Virus record (IMG/VR): IMGVR_UViG_3300036791_000323
Location: 1 to 26,122 of that record
Strand: one strand, 5' to 3'
DNA: 26,122 bases
From: a virus
Shown: piece by piece, positions 14,167-20,429 of the stretch
How the letters are laid out: every line of letters begins with the position of its first letter
How positions within the stretch are numbered: position 1 is the first letter of the stretch
Notes under the pieces: generated by a model
What the model saw: the letters and a program-made list of their open reading frames with translations, nothing else
Databases searched by the model: none
Told to the model about the DNA's origin: nothing
Translations under genes and position numbers: made by a program

Positions 14167-14328
14167 TGAACTTGCACATGCATGTTCAAAACGCGGTCCT
14201 GCAAATCTGCCCGGTCGATTCGGCTCTATCAGCCACGTACAGAGCCGACTGGTCTCCAAAGGCGTCTACAGCCGTTCGGGCTGATCCGCAGGCAGTCTGC
14301 CCGGCCGCGCACGGTAACGGGCGAACCC
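14167..14328. other. Atypical-composition segment with an 18-bp near-palindrome
   Basis: This segment is less G+C-rich than its flanks and breaks the tight gene packing. TTGCACATGCATGTTCAA (14172-14189) is palindromic except for one base pair, and ACGGG-CGAA-CCCGT forms a small hairpin at 14317-14330, overlapping the next start codon. Open frames exist (for example ATG 14163 to 14339, 58 codons, and ATG 14182 read through into the next gene), but their codon use differs from the neighbours. It may hold an operator, promoter or attachment site. Confidence 0.4.
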
Positions 14329-14487
14329 GTGCGTTCTGACGGCGGTCGCGTCTGCGGCGCGTGCGGCTCCGGCCGGCTCGGCATGGTCAGGTACGGGCCC
14401 GCCAAGGAGCCGTCGCTGTGCTTCTGGCGGAAGGAGTGCCTCACGTGCGGCTCCGCAGGACCGTTCCCGCTGGTCGGGCGGCCGTGA
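14329..14487 (+). CDS. Small zinc-ribbon protein
   Basis: A 52-residue protein (GTG 14329): CGAC near the N-terminus and CLTCGSAGPF near the C-terminus form two CxxC knuckles about 21 residues apart (VCGACGSGRLGMVRY, then LCFWRKECLTCG). This is the standard spacing of a zinc ribbon. A longer reading from ATG 14182 would add 49 residues with unusual, Arg-rich text, and I consider it less likely. Function is unknown; such mini-ribbons often act as nucleic-acid or RNA-polymerase binders. The stop overlaps the next start (GTGA). Confidence 0.6.
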   Translation: MRSDGGRVCGACGSGRLGMVRYGPAKEPSLCFWRKECLTCGSAGPFPLVGRP

Positions 14488-14684
14488 GCGACCTCTCGAC
14501 CGCGATCTTCGACGCGCTCGCCTGGTACGTCTCCGCGTTCAAAGCGGAGCACGGCGCGCACGGCCGCGACTGCTGGATCTGCAACGCCGCCCACGAGCAG
14601 CTCGACCACCTCGAGGAGGCGTTCGCGGCCGCGCTCGACGAGGCGCTCGAGCCGGAGGACGAGCTCGCCGAGGCCGCGGCGTGA
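14484..14684 (+). CDS. Small helical CxxC protein
   Basis: A 66-residue protein with GTGA overlap to the preceding gene. DCWICNAAHEQLDHLEEAF gives a CxxC and two histidines at helix spacing, flanked by acidic helices (FDALAWYVSAFKAEHG and LDEALEPEDELAEAAA). The acidic tail ends in AEAAA. It is possibly a one-zinc mini-protein. No family recognised. Confidence 0.6.
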   Translation: MSDLSTAIFDALAWYVSAFKAEHGAHGRDCWICNAAHEQLDHLEEAFAAALDEALEPEDELAEAAA

Positions 14685-14881
14685 CCGGCGCCCTCGTGGC
14701 CGTCGTGCTCCTGCTCGTGCTGCTCGGCGTGCTCGTCTGGCTCGTCCGCCGCGACGGCGACCCCGACGAGGCGGCCCGCCGGCGCACCGCCGAGGAACGG
14801 ATGCAGGCATTGGAGCGCCGCAACGTCAGGCGGCTCGGCGCCCCGGACGACGACGACGACATCTCGACCTCAAGGAGATGA
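14681..14881 (+). CDS. Single-pass membrane protein
   Basis: A 66-residue protein with GTGA overlap. Residues 4-22 (ALVAVVLLLVLLGVLVWLV) are one membrane helix; RRDGDPDE follows, so the C-terminal part, which is highly charged (ARRRTAEERMQALERRNVRRL) and ends with DDDDD, should stay in the cytoplasm. It belongs to the early operon. It is too short to be a transporter and lacks a catalytic motif. A small membrane adaptor or exclusion factor is possible, but the role is unknown. Confidence 0.6.
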   Translation: MTGALVAVVLLLVLLGVLVWLVRRDGDPDEAARRRTAEERMQALERRNVRRLGAPDDDDDISTSRR

Positions 14882-14885
14882 AGCG

Positions 14886-15680
14886 ATGGAGCTGAAGATC
14901 ATCGAGAGCGCGAAGCTTCAGATCGACCACGACGTACAGATCGAGTTCGCGATCGAGGAGCGCCGTTGGCGCGCGATGGCGGCGAACTGGAACACCGACG
15001 CCGTCGGCGTCCTGATCGTCGTCCCGGACGGCAATGGCGGCTACAGCATCATCGACGGCCGCCACCGCTTCTTGGCCGGGAACCTCATCGGCCTCGGCAA
15101 GTGGCGCTGCGACGTGCACAGCGACGTCGCGACCCCGGCCGAAAAGGCGCGCCTCAAGCTGGCGTTCGACCGCGACCGGCGCCGCGTCACGGCGCTCGAG
15201 CACTTCGTCGTGCGGAGGATCGCGCAGGAGCCCGCCGTCCTCGACATCTGGGCGATTGTCGAGGAGGCCGGGTTCCACTTCGGCAAGACGGGTCGCCGCA
15301 ACAAGCCCAACAACATCTCGGCTGTCACGGTCGTGGAGCGGATCTATGTCGCGCTGGGCCGCGACGGACTCGTCCGCGTCTGCAGACTCGCGGCGGTATG
15401 GAGTGGCGACGCGCTCGCCACCTCAGGTGACTGGCTCGATGCCCTCGGCCTGCTCGTACGCGACGACTATGACCTCGCCCTCGCCGAGGGAGGCCTTGAT
15501 CGCCTGCGCAGCGTCGTGCCGGCGACCACGATCCGACAGGCGCGAGGCGACCTCGCCGGTGGGGACACGGGCGGACGTGCCGTTGCGTATGCCGTGGCGA
15601 CGCGCTTGCGGAAGGTCGCTCGTCTACGCCCGCGCGAGCCCAAGGTGCACCCCAAGGCCGTCAGCGCTAAGAAGCTATGA
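14886..15680 (+). CDS. ParB-like (ParB/Srx fold) protein
   Basis: A 264-residue protein with a clear ribosome site (AAGGAG at 14872-14877, 8 bases before ATG). Residues 25-75 form a ParB-N/sulfiredoxin-like domain: RAMAANWNTDAVGVLIVV, then GGYSIIDGRHRFLAG, where DGRHR is the G-E-R-R/H-R nucleotide-binding box. The remaining part is helical and may bind DNA (LRSVVPATTIRQARGDL, basic C-terminus). Related phage proteins occur in replication regions and some show nuclease or CTPase activity. There is no ParA partner, so plasmid-like partition is unlikely; a role in DNA handling or regulation fits better. Confidence 0.75.
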   Translation: MELKIIESAKLQIDHDVQIEFAIEERRWRAMAANWNTDAVGVLIVVPDGNGGYSIIDGRHRFLAGNLIGLGKWRCDVHSDVATPAEKARLKLAFDRDRRRVTALEHFVVRRIAQEPAVLDIWAIVEEAGFHFGKTGRRNKPNNISAVTVVERIYVALGRDGLVRVCRLAAVWSGDALATSGDWLDALGLLVRDDYDLALAEGGLDRLRSVVPATTIRQARGDLAGGDTGGRAVAYAVATRLRKVARLRPREPKVHPKAVSAKKL

Positions 15681-16069
15681 CCGGCCGGCTCCGCGCCACG
15701 CTGCTCGCCGTCGGGCTGCTGCTCGTCGTCGTGCTCGCCGTCGCGGCCGAACAGGCACAGGCGTCGCGCGCCCGGGAGGCGCAGCAGGTCGTGAACGCGA
15801 TCACCGCCGAGTTCGGCGACGGCCCCCTGGGCGCGTGCTTCTGGCGGATCGCGTGGCGCGAGTCCACGCTCGACCCGCGCAAGGCGAACCGGTCGGACCC
15901 GAACGGCGGCTCGTACGGGGCGCTGCAGATCAACGGCGTCTGGCGCCGCCACGGCGAGACGGTCGACCACTTCGCGCGGCGGATGTTCGACCCGGCTGCG
16001 AACGCCCGGCTCGCGCACCGGATCTACCACCTGCTCGGGTTCCAACCGTGGGGCGGCCGCTGTGCCTGA
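15677..16069 (+). CDS. Secreted lysozyme-like (transglycosylase-fold) protein
   Basis: A 130-residue protein, ATG 15677 overlapping the ParB-like stop. It has a signal peptide or membrane anchor (RLRATLLAVGLLLVVVLAVAA), followed by a small lysozyme-like domain: CFWRIAWRESTLDPRKANRS with a catalytic-type Glu in RES, GGSYGALQINGVWRRHG and a closing LLGFQPWGGRC, which matches the SLT/actinobacterial lysozyme-like fold. Two Cys (in ACFW and GGRC) could form a disulfide outside the membrane. It would act on peptidoglycan. It is not in the lysis cassette but in the early operon between ParB-like and exonuclease genes, which is unusual. Confidence 0.78.
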   Translation: MTGRLRATLLAVGLLLVVVLAVAAEQAQASRAREAQQVVNAITAEFGDGPLGACFWRIAWRESTLDPRKANRSDPNGGSYGALQINGVWRRHGETVDHFARRMFDPAANARLAHRIYHLLGFQPWGGRCA

Positions 16070-16096
16070 ACCCGGCATCTCAACGAAGGAGGCCTG

Positions 16097-16402
16097 ATGG
16101 TCGCGAACGATCCGCAGACGTCGCTGTACGAGGACGTCGTCGAGAACGAGCAGCTCGAGCAGGCGCTGGAGGACTGGGAGAAGCTGAAGGCGAGGGCCGC
16201 GAAGGCCCGCAAGAACTACGCCGAGGCCAACGAACTGGCCAAGGCGCTCGCCGCCGAGATCCAGCTCGAGAACGGCCGCGCCGTCCGCGTCGGCAGGTTC
16301 GTGCTCACCCGCCGGTCGGTCGGCGGAAGGACGGTGCAGTTCGAGACGCAGCCGTCGTCGCGGATGACGATCTCGCTGCTGCCGGAGGACGGATCGTTCT
16401 GA
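16097..16402 (+). CDS. Coiled-coil hypothetical protein
   Basis: A 101-residue protein with a strong ribosome site (AAGGAGG, 16086-16092). Residues 14-55 form an acidic/basic coiled coil (NEQLEQALEDWEKLKARAAKARKNYAEANELAKALAAEI), then a beta-like part (RAVRVGRFVLTRRSVGGRTVQFE). Its stop overlaps the exonuclease start (TGATG). Proteins of this layout often precede recombination genes of actinophages. A role as a partner or inhibitor of nucleases (Gam-like) is possible but not supported by a motif. Confidence 0.65.
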   Translation: MVANDPQTSLYEDVVENEQLEQALEDWEKLKARAAKARKNYAEANELAKALAAEIQLENGRAVRVGRFVLTRRSVGGRTVQFETQPSSRMTISLLPEDGSF

Positions 16403-17217
16403 TGACCCGGCCGCGGAAGCCGCTGCCGCCGACGCGGTTCACGAAGTCGAACGTCTACCACCTCGACGGCGACCGGGTGCCCGGCCCGAGCAAGGTGCTC
16501 GGAGAGGGATTCCCGAAACCGGCGCTGATCAACTGGGCCGCGAACGCGACCGCCCTCTACGCGGCGAACAACTGGGACGAGCTCGCCGCGCTACCGCCGG
16601 GTGACCGGCAGAAGCGGCTCGAGAACGCCCGCTTCGAACAGACGAAGGAGGCGACCGAGCGCGGCCGCGAGGTGCACGACCAGATCGTCCGCTACCTCGC
16701 CCACGAACCGGTCGTGCCGCCCGAAGGGCTCGAGCTGCACGTCGACGCCGCGATCAAGTTCATCGAGGAGTGGCAGATGGCCGAGGTCGCCGTCGAGGCG
16801 GCGTGCTTCTCGCGCGAGTACGGGTACGGCGGCCGGTTCGACCTGGTCGCACGGCTCGCCGACGGGCTGCTGTGGCTGCTCGACTGGAAGACGTCGAGCC
16901 GCGGCCTCTACCTCGAGAACGTGCTGCAGCTCGCCGCGTACCGGTACGCCGACTTCTACGTCCAAGCGGGCGACCTGGACGACCGCGGCTGGTACCTGGA
17001 GCATCCGATGCCGGTCGTCGATCGCGTCGGCGTCGTCTGGGTCCGCGCGGACGGCTGCGAGCTCTACCCGGTCGCGGCCGGCCCCGAGGCGTTCGCCGTG
17101 TTCGGGGCCGTCCAGGCAGTCGCCGAGTTCCGGCAGTACGGCGAGCGTGGCGCGAGCGACGCGTGGATCGGCGAAGCGCTCCGGCCGCCCCCCATCGAGG
17201 AGAAGGAGGTCGCATGA
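16402..17217 (+). CDS. PD-(D/E)XK exonuclease (Cas4/RecB-like)
   Basis: A 271-residue protein, ATG 16402. The core motifs are seen: GREVHDQIVRYL (the His-containing helix), GGRFDLVARL with Asp147, LLDWKTSS with Asp161 and Lys163, and the helix QLAAYRYADFY. This is the RecB/Cas4-type nuclease fold. In phages it serves as 5'-3' exonuclease that makes single strands for annealing. It sits two genes upstream of the RecT-like gene; together they should form a two-component recombination pair of the RecE/RecT type. No iron-sulfur cysteine cluster is seen, so it is not a typical Cas4. Confidence 0.85.
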   Translation: MTRPRKPLPPTRFTKSNVYHLDGDRVPGPSKVLGEGFPKPALINWAANATALYAANNWDELAALPPGDRQKRLENARFEQTKEATERGREVHDQIVRYLAHEPVVPPEGLELHVDAAIKFIEEWQMAEVAVEAACFSREYGYGGRFDLVARLADGLLWLLDWKTSSRGLYLENVLQLAAYRYADFYVQAGDLDDRGWYLEHPMPVVDRVGVVWVRADGCELYPVAAGPEAFAVFGAVQAVAEFRQYGERGASDAWIGEALRPPPIEEKEVA

Positions 17218-17483
17218 CCGACGACTGGCGCATCAGCGACGCGAAGGCGATCGACACCAAGGTGATCAGGATCGGCGACTGCCTCCGCGAGCTCGAGGAC
17301 GTCCACGCGATCTGCGAAGCCGACAAGCTCCCGAACGCCGTCACCGAGATCCGCGCCACGCTCGCGCTGCTGCGGTCGCTCGCAGGCACCTACATCGACG
17401 AGGCGCGCGAGCTGCGCGCCGCCGCCCGCGACACGCCACGGCCCGAGGCTCACCGCGCCCACACGATCCGACGAGTCCAGTGA
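17214..17483 (+). CDS. Hypothetical helical protein
   Basis: An 89-residue protein, ATG 17214 with ATGA overlap and a strong AAGGAGG 4 bases away. It begins DDWRISDAKAIDTKVIRIGDCLRELEDVHAICEADKLP and continues with helices (AVTEIRATLALLRSLAGTYIDEARELRAAA) and a basic end. No motif recognised. It lies between the exonuclease and the RecT-like gene and is probably co-expressed with them. Confidence 0.65.
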   Translation: MTDDWRISDAKAIDTKVIRIGDCLRELEDVHAICEADKLPNAVTEIRATLALLRSLAGTYIDEARELRAAARDTPRPEAHRAHTIRRVQ

Positions 17484-17493
17484 GGAGGCCACC

Positions 17494-18555
17494 ATGACCA
17501 TGCAGCAGTACGAGCCGCCGGCGCCGCTCCCGGCGAGCCGACCAGGCGAAGAGCTCGAGCAAGGCCCCGTCGGCGACATCGCCCGCCTACGCGCCTACGC
17601 CGAATACGCAAGCTACGTCGCGAACACCGCCCTCGTACCCGAACCCTTGCGCGGCAAGCCCGACGAGGTCGCCGCCGTGATCCTCACCGGCAAAGAAGTC
17701 GGCCTCGACCCGATGGCCGCGCTCCGCTCGGTCGCGATGATCAAAGGCACCCCGACATTCAAGGCCGAAGCCTTGCGCGGCCTCGTGATCTCGAAAGGGC
17801 ACGAGCTCTGGCTCGAGGACTCGACGACCACGCGCGCGATCGCCGCCGGCCGTCGCGCCGGCAGCGAGCGGATCGGCCGCGTCACCTGGACGATGGACGA
17901 CGCGAAGCGCGCCGGGATCGGCGGGCAGCCGAACTACCAGCGCTACCCGCGCGAGATGCTCGTCGCCCGCGCGACCGCCGCGCTGGCCCGGCAGATGTTC
18001 GCCGACGTCGTCATGGGCCTCGTCGCCGCCGAGGAGCTCGACGAGTTCATCTACAACGGCGCCCCGGTCGCCGAGCTCACGGCGCCGGCCGACGCGCCGA
18101 AGCCCGAGCCGAAGACGTCGGCGCGAAGGCGCCGGCCGACGGCGCAAGCGCCCGCCGAAACGACCCCCCGATCGCCGGCGGGCGCCGCGCCCGTCGAGCC
18201 TAGCCCGCCCCCCGACCCGCAGCCCGAGCCCGAGATGCCGCCCGAGCCGCTCGCGACCGACGCCTACAAGCGACGGATCTTCGCGAGCATGCGCGACCTC
18301 GGCCTCGACGACCGCGACGAACGACTCACCTACACCTCACGCGCAGTCGGCCGCGAGATCACCTCGTCGAACGAGCTCACGCTCGGCGAAGCCACCCGGC
18401 TGATCGACCAGCTCGACGCCGACAAAGCCGCCCGCGACGCCGGCGAGAAAGCACTCCTCGACCAGCTCCGCGAAACCCTCGACGCAACCGACGTCACCGC
18501 GGACGACCAGGAGCCCGAGCCCGACCCCGCGCCCGCCGACGACATCCCGTTCTGA
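17494..18555 (+). CDS. RecT-like single-strand annealing protein with acidic C-terminal tip
   Basis: A 353-residue protein with a perfect AGGAGG 5 bases before ATG. The core (about 28-190) has the RecT-family pattern: VPEPLRGKPDEVAAVILTGKEVGLDPMAALRSVAMIKG, then a strand-and-helix part ending YPREMLVARATAALARQMFADVV. It anneals complementary single strands made by the upstream nuclease. A Pro/Glu-rich linker (about 195-250) leads to a small helical domain (about 255-315). The last residues, PADDIPF, match the SSB C-terminal tip (DDDIPF), which recruits exonucleases and RecQ/RecO-like factors. No separate SSB gene is seen in the genome. Confidence 0.85.
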   Translation: MTMQQYEPPAPLPASRPGEELEQGPVGDIARLRAYAEYASYVANTALVPEPLRGKPDEVAAVILTGKEVGLDPMAALRSVAMIKGTPTFKAEALRGLVISKGHELWLEDSTTTRAIAAGRRAGSERIGRVTWTMDDAKRAGIGGQPNYQRYPREMLVARATAALARQMFADVVMGLVAAEELDEFIYNGAPVAELTAPADAPKPEPKTSARRRRPTAQAPAETTPRSPAGAAPVEPSPPPDPQPEPEMPPEPLATDAYKRRIFASMRDLGLDDRDERLTYTSRAVGREITSSNELTLGEATRLIDQLDADKAARDAGEKALLDQLRETLDATDVTADDQEPEPDPAPADDIPF

Positions 18556-18758
18556 TGAGCAGCCGCGTGTACGGCAACGGCGGCCCGAACGGCATGCGCG
18601 TCTGGTGGCCCGTCGGACTCGCCGACCTCAACCCGGCCGCCCGCGCCGCAGCGCTCGAGCGCGGCTACTGGCCCGACGGCGACCACATCATCACCCGCGA
18701 CGGCCGACGCATCCACCGCCCTACCGAGGCGAAGCGGCTGCGCGAAACGCTCGGATGA
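18555..18758 (+). CDS. Small hypothetical protein
   Basis: A 67-residue protein whose ATG shares a base with the previous stop (TGATG). It contains VWWPVGLADLNPAARAAALERGYW and HIITRDGRRIHRPTEAKRLRETLG, the basic end suggesting nucleic-acid binding. Codon use fits the operon. No family recognised; the location between the annealing protein and the replication initiator suggests a role in DNA replication or recombination. Confidence 0.6.
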   Translation: MSSRVYGNGGPNGMRVWWPVGLADLNPAARAAALERGYWPDGDHIITRDGRRIHRPTEAKRLRETLG

Positions 18759-19300
18759 CCGACGCCGACCTGTGGGTCGTGATCCCGAACTGGGAGAGAT
18801 TCCAGCACTACACCGACCGGAACCCGGCGTGGATCAAGGTCTACACCGAGCTGAACAGCCGCGACGACTTCCGCGCTCTGACGTGGGCAGAGCGCGGGCT
18901 GCTGCTGTCGATCTGGTGCGAATACGCGCTCGCAAATGGGCTGCTTCGACAGTCTGACGTCGGTCCAAGGTGCGGTGCTTCGACACGGCGTCAACACTGG
19001 GCTTCGCTCAACGATGCGGGTTTCATCCAACTTTCTGCTAGCAAGCCGCTAGCACTTCGCGCGCGCGCGCGCGCGCTCGCGAGAGAAGAGACAGAGACAG
19101 AGAAGAACAACGCGCGCACGCGCGTAAGAAAACCCGCGACCGACGAACCGCGCGCAGCCGCTGCCGCCTACAAACCGCACGTCCCCGACGACGTCGGCGA
19201 CCTCGCCGACGCGGAGGTCGGCCTCGAGCTCGCGCGCCGCCTCGCCGGCCAACGACCGATGCCGCCCTCGAAGACGGATGACGACGACTTCTCCTTCTGA
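18755..19300 (+). CDS. Replication-initiator-like (winged-helix) protein
   Basis: A 181-residue protein, ATGA overlap. The N-terminus (ADLWVVIPNWERFQHYTDRNPAWIKVYTEL, then LTWAERGLLLSIWCEYALANGLL) matches the winged-helix head of phage replisome organisers. A second helix part (RRQHWASLNDAGFIQL) resembles a wing-containing HTH. The middle is low complexity (RARARALAREETETEK, coded partly by a CG tract). The end KTDDDDFSF is an acidic tip resembling the SSB C-terminal peptide, as in the RecT-like protein two genes upstream. No helicase or primase gene was found, so host factors must be recruited. Origin is unknown; initiators of this type often carry the origin within their gene. Confidence 0.72.
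   Translation: MTDADLWVVIPNWERFQHYTDRNPAWIKVYTELNSRDDFRALTWAERGLLLSIWCEYALANGLLRQSDVGPRCGASTRRQHWASLNDAGFIQLSASKPLALRARARALAREETETEKNNARTRVRKPATDEPRAAAAAYKPHVPDDVGDLADAEVGLELARRLAGQRPMPPSKTDDDDFSF
18942..18985 (+). repeat. Two TGCTTCGACA direct repeats in the initiator gene
   Basis: TGCTTCGACA occurs at 18942-18951 and 18976-18985, 34 bases apart, in a lower-GC stretch of the replication-initiator-like gene. Direct repeats inside an initiator gene can act as iterons (as in lambda O), but two short copies are weak evidence. Confidence 0.35.
19058..19076. repeat. Alternating CG tract
   Basis: A run of 19 alternating C and G bases, coding for the alternating Arg-Ala stretch, followed by purine-rich GAGA/ACAGAGACAGAG text. 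Two GCTAGC hexamers lie just before it (about 19037 and 19048). Alternating CG is the sequence type most prone to Z-DNA and to slippage; a change in its length by 2 would shift the reading frame. Confidence 0.9.
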
Positions 19301-19898
19301 GACGACACGCGTCGAGTTCACCGTCCTCGGCGAACCGCAGCCGCAAGGCTCGAAGACCGTGATCCAGCAGAAGGGCCGCCGGCCACGGATGATCGAGGAC
19401 AACCCCATGACCGAGCCGTGGCGCGCGACGGTCGCCGCAAGAGCGACCGCCGCGATGAACGGCCGCGAGCTCCGCACCGGGCCGCTGCGCCTCCGAGCGA
19501 CGTTCGTCTTCGCGCGGCCGGCGAGCCACTTCGGCACCGGCCGCAACGAGGGCCGCCTCAAGGCCTCCGCGCCGCTGTACGTCCGCAAGCGACCCGACGT
19601 CGACAAGCTCCTCCGGGCGATCGGCGACGCGCTCACCGGGATCGTGTTCCGCGACGACGCGCAGATCGTCGACGTCAGAGCCGAGAAGCACTTCGGCCAG
19701 CAGCCGTGCGCGCACGTCGTCGTCGAGGAGCTCGCGGTCGAGGACGACCGGCCGCTCGACGAGGGCGATCTCGACGGCCGCTGCGACGCGACCGAGGCGT
19801 TGGCCCGCTGCGTGCACGACCTCGGCCACGCCGGCCCGCACGAATGGGAACATCATCCGGCCCGCCGGATACGGTCGCGGGTCCAGCACCCGCGCTAA
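19278..19898 (+). CDS. RusA-family Holliday junction resolvase
   Basis: A 206-residue protein whose ATG lies 23 bases inside the previous gene. It has the RusA opening EFTVLGEPQPQGSKTV and the catalytic block KRPDVDKLLRAIGDALTGIVFRDDAQIVDVRAEKHF: Asp107 and Asp109 with Lys110 (DVDK), and Asp126/Asp127 (RDDAQI). The enzyme cuts Holliday junctions formed during recombination and prepares branched DNA for packaging. A C-terminal extension of about 45 residues (RCVHDLGHAGPHEWEHH), with Cys and His, is not part of the core family and may bind metal. It is the last gene of the early operon. Confidence 0.9.
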   Translation: MTTTSPSETTRVEFTVLGEPQPQGSKTVIQQKGRRPRMIEDNPMTEPWRATVAARATAAMNGRELRTGPLRLRATFVFARPASHFGTGRNEGRLKASAPLYVRKRPDVDKLLRAIGDALTGIVFRDDAQIVDVRAEKHFGQQPCAHVVVEELAVEDDRPLDEGDLDGRCDATEALARCVHDLGHAGPHEWEHHPARRIRSRVQHPR

Positions 19899-19924
19899 GC
19901 ACGGGTGACTGCGAAACGCCGCAG

Positions 19925-19955
19925 CGACGGCCACCTGGGCGACGGGTGGCCGTCG
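19925..19955 (+). terminator. Perfect 11-bp hairpin at the early/late boundary
   Basis: CGACGGCCACC (19925-19935) and GGTGGCCGTCG (19945-19955) are exact reverse complements separated by a 9-base loop. It follows the RusA gene by 26 bases. No T tract follows, so it is not a classical intrinsic terminator; it may still end the early transcript (as in many high-GC bacteria) or act as an operator for the promoter that follows. Confidence 0.6.
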
Positions 19956-19961
19956 TATACT
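19956..19961 (+). promoter_or_regulatory. Candidate late promoter -10 box (TATACT)
   Basis: TATACT is close to the bacterial -10 consensus and is rare in such a GC-rich genome. It lies directly after the 11-bp hairpin and 54 bases before the first gene of the late operon. No good -35 hexamer is at the right distance; the hairpin occupies that place, which suggests an activator-dependent or repressible promoter. Confidence 0.45.
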
Positions 19962-20014
19962 CACGTCCGCGGCTCGGCAGTCACCTCGGCGGGCAACCGA
20001 CAGGAGGCGACCGC

Positions 20015-20086
20015 ATGCCGATCGAAACACCAGAGCCGACCGAGCCGCAGCCGCAGCCCGACCCGGCACCCGACGACGACGAATAG
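20015..20086 (+). CDS. Acidic, Pro-rich 23-residue peptide
   Basis: A short reading frame with an ideal ribosome site (AGGAGG 20002-20007, 7 bases before ATG). The product starts MPIETPEPTEPQPQPDPA and ends DDDE; it is disordered and strongly negative. The stop lies 4 bases before the next gene start (GTG 20091), which itself has no ribosome site, so this ORF may act as a leader that couples translation into the operon. It could also be a true small protein. Confidence 0.5.
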   Translation: MPIETPEPTEPQPQPDPAPDDDE

Positions 20087-20090
20087 CACG

Positions 20091-20429
20091 GTGCCGGCGA
20101 CGCTGACAGCCACCGGAACCGGCCTGCCCGTCACCGCCAACCTCGCCGCCTACCACGGCGACAGCTGGTCACAAACGTTCCGGCTCCTCCAAGGCGACAC
20201 ACCCGTCGACCTCACCGGCTGCACCGTCACCTCCAGATGCCGCGGCACCACAGGCGACACCTACACCATGCTCCTCTGGATCGACGACCCGACCCAGGGA
20301 ACGATCCGCCTCGAGATCCCGGCCGGCGCGCAACCCGACTTCTACGACTACGACATCCAGGTCGCCGACGCCGGCGCCGTCACCACCTGGGTCAAAGGTC
20401 GACTTCAAATCAGAGGCGACGTCACATGA
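20091..20429 (+). CDS. Virion-type beta-rich protein
   Basis: A 112-residue protein. I chose GTG 20091 because the upstream part of the frame is not protein-like (Ser/Arg-rich and overlapping the promoter). It reads AAYHGDSWSQTFRLLQGDTPVDLTGCTVTSRCRG, then IRLEIPAGAQPDFYDYDIQVADAGAVTTWVKGRLQI. This strand pattern is seen in N-terminal domains of phage baseplate or fibre proteins (BppU-like). It overlaps the collagen-like gene that follows (ATGA). It is likely a small virion adaptor for that fibre. Confidence 0.65.
   Translation: MPATLTATGTGLPVTANLAAYHGDSWSQTFRLLQGDTPVDLTGCTVTSRCRGTTGDTYTMLLWIDDPTQGTIRLEIPAGAQPDFYDYDIQVADAGAVTTWVKGRLQIRGDVT

Noticed and set aside
14172-14189. LexA/SOS box
   Set aside because: The near-palindrome has a 6-base spacer between GCAC and GTTC, while the Gram-positive box GAAC-N4-GTTC needs 4, so it does not fit.
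14200-14300. tRNA gene or tRNA-derived att core
   Set aside because: No cloverleaf could be drawn; text such as GGTCGATTCGG does not match the T-loop consensus, and acceptor pairing is absent.
15034-16401. Upstream extension of the exonuclease frame through the ParB-like and lysozyme-like genes
   Set aside because: The region is explained by real genes in other frames; the exonuclease starts at ATG 16402 in overlap with the previous stop.
19905-20090. N-terminal extension of the virion-type protein from GTG 19905
   Set aside because: It would run through the hairpin and TATACT box, with Ser/Arg-rich text unlike a virion protein.
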